A stretch of 64,000 nt of DNA, taken from Christensenella hongkongensis (GTDB lineage Bacteria; Bacillota; Clostridia; Christensenellales; Christensenellaceae). Positions 59,069-64,000 of the stretch are shown one piece after another. The stretch covers positions 22,529 through 86,528 of the forward strand of contig NZ_LAYJ01000053.1 in NCBI RefSeq assembly GCF_000981035.1, written 5' to 3'. The translations under genes and the position numbers were made by a program. The notes beneath the pieces are model-generated. The model was not told the DNA's origin, made no database searches, and worked only from the letters and a program-made list of their open reading frames with translations. How positions within the stretch are numbered: position 1 is the stretch's first letter; every line of letters begins with the position of its first letter.

Positions 59069-59878
59069 ATGTCCAAAAATCTGCGTCAGGCAAAAATAGT
59101 AGAAGAATTCGATTTATCCCCGCTCCTGACCGTTCAGCAAATAGCACAGAAGTTAGATTGTTCGGTTATGACAGTGCGCAGGGATTTGGCTGATCTGGAA
59201 AAGGCGAATATCGTAAAACGGTTTCCCGGCGGGGCGATCCTGGTCAACCATGCACAGCAAGGCACAACGCCACCGGCACAACAGCCATTCGGGATTTTTC
59301 GTGACGAAGTAAATGCTGTTGGAAAAGCTGCTGCCAGCCTGATTCAACCGAATAATATTATTTGCATCGATTCAGGAACTTCATCACGTTCTGTCGTGAA
59401 ATTTCTGCCTCCTGATTTCCCAATTACGATCATTACTACCAGTCTTTTCTGTTCGTTTGAGATTGCCAGCAACCAAAACGCCCAAATCATTCAGGTTGGT
59501 GGGAGCGTTCACCAAATGACGCATTCTACAATTAACGATCTCTCCTTGGATTCAGTTGGAGACTTAAGCGCTGATATCGCCTTTTTATCTACGCGTTCCC
59601 TGCGGATTCCAGGCGGAGCTTATGAGCATACCCTAACGCTTATTCCACCCAAACAATTTCTGGCTTCATTGGCCCGCAAGGTTGTATTGTGTGTTGATCA
59701 TACAAAATTCGGCTTGAATTCTCTTTGTATTGCTACGGAAATGAAGGATATCGATACCATCATTACTGATTCCGCTACTTCCGAGGATAGTATCGCGAAG
59801 CTGGTTACGCTCGGCAAAGAAGTCCTGATCGTCGACGTTCCGGACGGCAGGATCATCCATCATTACAACAATGGCTAA
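59069..59878 (+). CDS. DeoR-family sugar-operon regulator
   Basis: 269 residues from ATG 59069, behind GATAGGAAGTGAAAAA. The N-terminal helix-turn-helix is LLTVQQIAQKLDCSVMTVRRDLADLEKANIVKRFPGGAIL (DeoR signature, about 20-62). The C-terminal DeoRC sensor shows ICIDSGTSSRSVVKFLP, ITIITTSLFCSFEIA and VVLCVDHTKFGLNSLCIA, the usual sugar-phosphate-binding core. It is transcribed away from the 14-gene operon and almost surely controls it; a phosphorylated intermediate of the pathway is the expected inducer. Confidence 0.9.
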   Translation: MSKNLRQAKIVEEFDLSPLLTVQQIAQKLDCSVMTVRRDLADLEKANIVKRFPGGAILVNHAQQGTTPPAQQPFGIFRDEVNAVGKAAASLIQPNNIICIDSGTSSRSVVKFLPPDFPITIITTSLFCSFEIASNQNAQIIQVGGSVHQMTHSTINDLSLDSVGDLSADIAFLSTRSLRIPGGAYEHTLTLIPPKQFLASLARKVVLCVDHTKFGLNSLCIATEMKDIDTIITDSATSEDSIAKLVTLGKEVLIVDVPDGRIIHHYNNG

Positions 59879-59954
59879 TATCAATTTTGGCATAACTCTG
59901 TTTGGCCGAGGTTTTATATTGGCGCGTGGACTTTCTCTGTTTTTGCTGAAGCAA

Positions 59955-59990
59955 TAAAAAAACGGAAGCAGACACTCACGTATGCTTCCG
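59955..59990 (-). terminator. Terminator facing left, between deoR and the decayed stretch
   Basis: CGGAAGCA/TGCTTCCG stem (59963-59970 with 59983-59990). On the minus strand it is followed by TTTTTTTATT, a strong end for transcripts coming from 60.0-60.6 kb. On the plus strand it has only CTTTG and would end deoR weakly. Confidence 0.8.
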
Positions 59991-60006
59991 CTTTGCAGGC
60001 TATCCT

Positions 60007-60553
60007 TTAGCAGTAAAACCGGATTTCATTGATACAAAAATGTTCTTTCCATATATTGCAAATCATAAAGAACTGGGCGGCAATGATATCAAGCAAGTCG
60101 CCTAATACGTTTTGTGGAATATGGCCGTTGTTGTTTGCCAAAATACACCCTCCCGACGCGGTCAGCCATACTTTTGTTGCGTTTTTGCCCGTCTTGCCTT
60201 TTTCAATATAGACATGGATGGGGCATTACTATCATCGGTTCAGAAATATACCAGATATTGTCCAAATCTCAATAAATCAGACACAGTATACGCCCTTCCG
60301 CGTCCCACAAAACGGTATATTAAATGCGCATTGCATTCTTTGTAAAATCTTATATTTCTGCATTAGAAAACTCTTCCCGGCCGCTCCATATATAGTCCAA
60401 CAGTAAACAATCGGTCGATGCCCATACGATTCCATCAAAACGTCCAAAGCGCACTTCTACATAATATATTCTCCCTTTATCCAAAATTTTGGAATGTGTA
60501 ATTTGGGGCTCACCTGCAAAGTAATGCATAAATAATAGGATAAAGCATTTCAC
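60007..60553 (-). pseudogene. Possible decayed minus-strand gene
   Basis: A 67-codon frame (60553-60350) with HSKILDKGRIYYVEVRFGRFDGIVWASTDCLLLDYI is followed, after stops and shifts, by coding-looking pieces (LIYRFVGRGRAYTVSDLLRFGQYLVYF; GGCILANNNGHIPQNVLGDLLDIIAAQFF). A strong minus-strand terminator lies right behind it. I recognise no family. It may be one gene broken by several mutations or two unrelated chance frames. Confidence 0.3.
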
Positions 60554-60653
60554 TCTCCTTGCCTAATATTGTTATCACGTCTCATATTCTATTTTTCACC
60601 GTAACAGACAGAAAGCCAGAAACCTCAGCCCCTGGGCACTTTCGTTTTACGGG

Positions 60654-60697
60654 AAATTCCCGACCATTCAATTTTTATTGAGTGGCCGGGAATTTTA
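60654..60697. terminator. Long hairpin after the XRE gene
   Basis: AAATTCCCG and CCATTCAAT pair with ATTGAGTGG and CGGGAATTT around a four-base T loop, one G-T pair and one bulge, followed by TTAATG. Probably a terminator working in one or both directions. Bases 60554-60653 hold nothing else that I can support. Confidence 0.6.
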
Positions 60698-60760
60698 ATG
60701 TTTCTGTTCTTGTATTTAGCAACGATACTCCCTATAATAAGCATAAGCCGTGTAGAATAG

Positions 60761-61006
60761 TTATTTTAATAATTCATCGGTAGTTGTATTGAAAATTTGA
60801 GCAAATGCGCGTAATTCAATATCCGTTACTAACCGCAGTCTTGCTTCAATGCGTTGGATCGCGTTTTTGTCTAAATTGATGTTCAATAACTGCATTTTAT
60901 CGGCTAATGCCCGTTGTGAGACTTTTGGAATCATAGCCTTACGCAACCGTGCAATATTTTGACCGCATAAATTTCGCGGTGCCATAGGCGGCTTCAGTAT
61001 TTCCAT
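60761..61006 (-). CDS. Small XRE-family repressor
   Basis: 81 residues. A helix-turn-helix of the Cro/CI type: GQNIARLRKAMIPKVSQRALADKMQLLNINLDKNAIQRIEARLRLVTDIELRAFAQIFNTTTDELL. No other domain. It is divergent from the coiled-coil gene at 61124, and two matched palindromes lie in the 117-base gap, so it probably controls both itself and that gene. Confidence 0.85.
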   Translation of the reverse strand: MEILKPPMAPRNLCGQNIARLRKAMIPKVSQRALADKMQLLNINLDKNAIQRIEARLRLVTDIELRAFAQIFNTTTDELLK

Positions 61007-61018
61007 TTAATTTCATTT

Positions 61019-61089
61019 TGACATTATTATCTTGTCATATTGAAATTATATGGTATATTCGAGGCATAAATGACATTATAAAAATGTCA
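61019..61089. promoter_or_regulatory. Twin operators TGACA-N9-TGTCA
   Basis: Two palindromes with the same arms and the same nine-base spacer: 61019-61037 and 61071-61089, 52 bases apart (five helix turns). The second has longer arms, TGACATT/AATGTCA. They flank an AT-rich stretch (ATTATATGGTATATTC) that would hold the promoters. This is a typical XRE repressor arrangement. Confidence 0.72.
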
Positions 61090-61123
61090 AAATAACTTTT
61101 CTTATAGGTATTGGATAAAACAA

Positions 61124-61366
61124 ATGGATACAAGTGAAAAATATAGGAAAAAATTAGAACAGCAACTGATTGCTGCAAAAGAACGTATGGAGCAGAAACG
61201 CGCTGAATTGGCCGCGATCACGGAAGAGATCAAAACAGATCCCACCAGAAATCTTTGTGAAGATGAAACAGCATTAAAGGTCAATAAAGAACTCAGTAAT
61301 GCGATTCAAAAGTATGGCCGTCTGGATAAGCGCTTCCATAAAGAAAAATCTGAATTTATTGATTGA
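61124..61366 (+). CDS. Small coiled-coil protein divergent from the XRE repressor
   Basis: 80 residues, almost wholly helical and charged (KYRKKLEQQLIAAKERMEQKRAELAAITEEIK), likely a Spo0E/coiled-coil-like dimer; I see no SxxxD phosphatase motif that would prove Spo0E. The ribosome site is weak. Its last 11 bases overlap the 3' end of agrB on the other strand. Function unknown. Confidence 0.6.
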   Translation: MDTSEKYRKKLEQQLIAAKERMEQKRAELAAITEEIKTDPTRNLCEDETALKVNKELSNAIQKYGRLDKRFHKEKSEFID

Positions 61367-61919
61367 GCAATCGTCCGGCGAATGTTGATAGCGTAGCGGA
61401 AAGTACACCTAACAAAGCGGAAAATGCCAATACACTATCCTTTGTTAAGAAATAGAGCAGGATCATAAAAGCACTCTCAAGAAGAATAATAATTCGGGCG
61501 TGCTTTTTTGTTTTTTGGATACTTTGCTCCGAAAGAGGATGATTGGAATGTATGACCGGAGCAAATACAAAGATAATCACAATACTCGCACATATCCCCG
61601 CAAAAAAAACGCTCGGCATATTGACAAGCAATGGTGCCAGAAACATACATCCTATTCCTACTGATACGGAAAAAAGAAAACAGCCAATATGATTTGGGGC
61701 ATGAAGCCCTCCGGATGTATGACGGACAGGCAAGAAAAACAATATCCATAGCAAGGTTGGGAGAAATTTTCCCAATATTATGCTGACAACAATAATAACG
61801 CTAAAAATCAGCACGGTATTCAATAAACATTCTACCGCATAAGCATATATTTCTCTATTGTCTCCCGGCGCACCGCAGCATACTAGCCAGTCAGCGAATT
61901 TGTTTGCGATTTTTTCCAT
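61356..61919 (-). CDS. agrB: AgrB-like peptide-processing membrane protease
   Basis: 187 residues from ATG 61919, behind GGTGAGGAATAT. The catalytic pair is in RHTSGGLHAPNHIGCFLF near residues 82-94 (His then Cys, as in AgrB). Several membrane spans follow (CMFLAPLLV, FFAGICASIVIIFVFAPVIH, LLESAFMILLYFL). AgrB cuts the AgrD precursor and forms the thiolactone ring of the signal peptide. It comes last after the kinase and regulator genes, the reverse of the agrBDCA order of staphylococci. Confidence 0.9.
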   Translation of the reverse strand: MEKIANKFADWLVCCGAPGDNREIYAYAVECLLNTVLIFSVIIVVSIILGKFLPTLLWILFFLPVRHTSGGLHAPNHIGCFLFSVSVGIGCMFLAPLLVNMPSVFFAGICASIVIIFVFAPVIHSNHPLSEQSIQKTKKHARIIILLESAFMILLYFLTKDSVLAFSALLGVLSATLSTFAGRLLNQ

Positions 61920-61926
61920 ATATTCC

Positions 61927-62640
61927 TCACCCGAAATAATACATCCATCGTTCTCTGACTTGATTAATCCATGCGTCACTAACATGGAGATTTTGCCCAT
62001 TTATAAGTTTCATTTCATTACCAGGTAAAAAAGACGAAATTACCTGAACATTGACTATAGTCGAGCGATTGCACCGAATAAACTCGGGCGGCAGTTGGTT
62101 TTCTATATTACGCAAACGTCCCCATTGAGTATATTCATTATCTTTTGTATGTATCGTAATTCTTTGGCTTATCATATCAAAATAAAGAATACTATGAAAC
62201 GGGATCTTGATCGTCATTTTGCGAGTCGTTAATATATAATTTTTTTCAGTTCTTCTGGAAAGAATATCTTTAGCTTTATTCATGTACTTACGTATGACCG
62301 GATAACGCAGAGGCTTAATAAGATATTGAAGCGCCTGAACATCATAACCCTCGCCCATATAACTTACATTGCTGGTCAAAAATATAAGAACCACATCATT
62401 ATCTGTTTCGCGGATATGTTTTGCAACGTCCATTCCGGTCTGCGAAGTTGGTAAGACGATATCCAGAAATATGATGTCGAAATCTTCCTGTGAATCAAAA
62501 TCAAGTAAAAATGCTTCACTAGTACTATATGCTTTGATTTCCACAAAACATTTCGCTTCTTCTGCCCACTTTAATAACTCATGCTTCAATTTATCACAGA
62601 ATTCAATTTCATCTTCCAAAATACCAATTTTAATCTTCAT
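61927..62640 (-). CDS. agrA: LytTR-type response regulator (AgrA-like)
   Basis: 237 residues from ATG 62640. Receiver domain: acidic pair in IGILEDEIEF, phosphorylated Asp in IIFLDIVLP near 60, Thr in LIFLTSN near 90 and Lys in YLIKPLRY near 110. LytTR DNA-binding domain from about 135: YFDMISQRITIHTKDNEY, FIRCNRSTIVNV. It activates agr and target genes when phosphorylated. The start overlaps the kinase gene by 11 bases. Confidence 0.92.
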   Translation of the reverse strand: MKIKIGILEDEIEFCDKLKHELLKWAEEAKCFVEIKAYSTSEAFLLDFDSQEDFDIIFLDIVLPTSQTGMDVAKHIRETDNDVVLIFLTSNVSYMGEGYDVQALQYLIKPLRYPVIRKYMNKAKDILSRRTEKNYILTTRKMTIKIPFHSILYFDMISQRITIHTKDNEYTQWGRLRNIENQLPPEFIRCNRSTIVNVQVISSFLPGNEMKLINGQNLHVSDAWINQVRERWMYYFG

Positions 62641-63952
62641 GACACTTTTCCTCCGATGTAGTTGGGATAAAAATCTGTAACTCAAATGAATCATTTTCGG
62701 GAAACGTTTTGTAGAATCCCCCACATCGTTTTATAACTTGATTCATTCGAGAAAGTCCGTGACCGTGATCGCCCACTTTTTTACTGGAAATGAGTTTATT
62801 GTTTTTATACTGATAATCCCCAATAGAGCTGTTGGTGATTCCAATGCGTATCATATCCTGCTGTTTGTAGATTACAACATCGATATAGCGATTGTCCGGT
62901 ATTTCCACCTTTTCGCATGCTTCAATTGCGTTATCTAAAAGGTTCCCTAAAATCATGCTGAAGTCTGACTCATTAATGGGGAGATTATCGATTTGGCTGA
63001 TATTTAAAGAAATGGGGATCTCTTTTGTATGAGCCACCATTAGTTTCATAGATATAATGGCGTCAACGGAAGAATATCCGGTTGATTGCTCTGCTTTTAT
63101 TTCTTCATATCCACTCTGTAGAATACCAATATACTTTTTGATGTTTTCAAGATCACCGCGCACGGCATAATATCGTAATATTTCAAGGGCATTTTTAAAA
63201 TCGTGATTCCATGTGCGTATCATTTCTTTGGAGCGCTTAATATTGGCTTTCTCCATCGTAAAAAGCTGCAATCTATGCTCCGCATCCAATTTTTTCCAGA
63301 TAGCAGATCCCATCTTGTCAAACAAGAGAATAATGGCTGTCATCATTACAAGGATCGCAAAGCTAATGATGATCAAAATACGGCGTTCATCCGGAGTACG
63401 TTCTGCGTTTATGGAGAAACCTACAATTTCAGCGACTGAAAAAATACCGATGGCAACAATGCCAATAGAAATGATCTGAATGGCGGGAGACAAAGAAATC
63501 TTATTCTTTCTTGGGATTTGTGAGAGTATCCAATACAGTATGATTACAACCAAAATATAAAAAATCTGGACACCGAAACGCGCCATTGATGGAGATAAAG
63601 TATCCACGATATTCAGACCGCTGATGAGTGGTAAAATATTTGATAAAATCAGATTAGCGATATTCGGCACAAAATTTCCTATTACGCTCCATAATATTTT
63701 AGGAGGTATTTTACCCGAAAAGCAAATAAGCGGATAAACGAATTTTATAATAGAACATATGACGATAACTACATCCGATTCCACATGAGTAAAGTTCAAA
63801 GTGGTCTCAATGATGATTATCGCAAGCAAGCCTAAATAGGCGTATTTTTTGCCTCCTGGATAAAAATCTAATTGTCTTGACAACATATAAAACAAAAAGT
63901 AACACTCGAGAGAATTAACGCAGATTTCCCATAACACCCAGAGTAAAGACAT
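62630..63952 (-). CDS. agrC: AgrC-like sensor histidine kinase (GHKL type)
   Basis: 440 residues, start behind GGGGAGGAAATAAG. Six to seven membrane spans fill residues 1-210. The cytoplasmic part has the H box RTWNHDFKNALEILRYYA (His near 248), N box MILGNLLDNAIEACEK near 338 and G box DHGHGLSRMNQVIKRCGG near 405. This is the peptide receptor kinase of Agr-type systems. It precedes agrA in one operon; any gene further upstream is outside the window. Confidence 0.92.
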   Translation of the reverse strand: MSLLWVLWEICVNSLECYFLFYMLSRQLDFYPGGKKYAYLGLLAIIIIETTLNFTHVESDVVIVICSIIKFVYPLICFSGKIPPKILWSVIGNFVPNIANLILSNILPLISGLNIVDTLSPSMARFGVQIFYILVVIILYWILSQIPRKNKISLSPAIQIISIGIVAIGIFSVAEIVGFSINAERTPDERRILIIISFAILVMMTAIILLFDKMGSAIWKKLDAEHRLQLFTMEKANIKRSKEMIRTWNHDFKNALEILRYYAVRGDLENIKKYIGILQSGYEEIKAEQSTGYSSVDAIISMKLMVAHTKEIPISLNISQIDNLPINESDFSMILGNLLDNAIEACEKVEIPDNRYIDVVIYKQQDMIRIGITNSSIGDYQYKNNKLISSKKVGDHGHGLSRMNQVIKRCGGFYKTFPENDSFELQIFIPTTSEEKCHED

Positions 63953-64000
63953 TCTTATTTCCTCCCCTGCCTATAAGACGAATTTTAATCTCTACATAAT

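Noticed and set aside
61102..61284. 60-codon minus-strand ORF downstream of agrB as an agrD candidate
   Set aside because: It is the antisense of the coiled-coil gene, is twice the usual AgrD core length and lacks the conserved Cys-to-acidic-tail layout.

Overview
The window looks like chromosomal DNA of an anaerobic Gram-positive bacterium of the class Clostridia. The grounds are strong AGGAGG-type ribosome binding sites, a sortase-anchored adhesin, an Agr-type quorum-sensing locus, a Lrp/AsnC regulator and a Firmicutes-type conjugative element. Species cannot be settled from sequence alone; a Christensenella-like relative is one guess.

Layout. (1) 1-1.83 kb: the end of a Lrp/AsnC regulator, an orphan phage tail-collar gene on the minus strand, and the 3' half of a tRNA-Thr gene with its terminator. 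The tRNA half has a mismatched anticodon stem, as expected for an integration junction. (2) About 1.88-41.6 kb: an integrative and conjugative element (ICE). It carries parA/parB, a large thioester/VaFE surface adhesin, several toxin-antitoxin modules (two ParE-like pairs, a Phd/Doc pair, an orphan VbhA-like antitoxin, a HTH/nucleotidyltransferase pair), a giant methylase/helicase, a TOPRIM primase, MobC and a MOBP relaxase, and PcfB. Its type IV secretion genes are VirD4, a VirB2-like pilin, a VirB6-like protein, PrgI, VirB4 and an NlpC/P60 hydrolase; a radical SAM protein is also present. Two transfer genes are split by group II introns: the methylase/helicase by a 2.37-kb intron encoding a reverse transcriptase, and virD4 by a 764-nt intron with no ORF. 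Both exon pairs rejoin in frame. An IS110-family insertion lies between virB4 and the radical SAM gene. A second gene (tnpV) is overprinted out of frame inside a low-complexity linker of the methylase/helicase. (3) About 41.9-42.55 kb: a decayed large serine recombinase of the TnpX type.

(4) 42.66-58.68 kb: fourteen minus-strand genes packed as one operon of about 16 kb. In transcription order: E1-alpha and E1-beta of an acetoin/2-oxoacid dehydrogenase, an aldolase-fold protein with altered active-site residues, E2, E3, a zinc alcohol dehydrogenase, a FGGY sugar kinase, a ribose-type ABC importer (binding lipoprotein, ATPase, permease), the two halves of a split transketolase, a glycerol-kinase-like FGGY kinase and a histidine phosphatase. 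A divergent DeoR-family regulator (59.07-59.88 kb) and repeated TTTTTGTTYG boxes in the 390-bp gap are the likely control. I infer uptake of a sugar or polyol, oxidation to a ketose, phosphorylation, and carbon transfer or cleavage giving triose phosphates and acetyl-CoA. The substrate is unknown.

(5) 59.9-64 kb: a poorly preserved minus-strand stretch, an XRE repressor facing a small coiled-coil gene across two matching palindromic operators, and an agrC-agrA-agrB-like locus in which no agrD peptide gene could be recognised.
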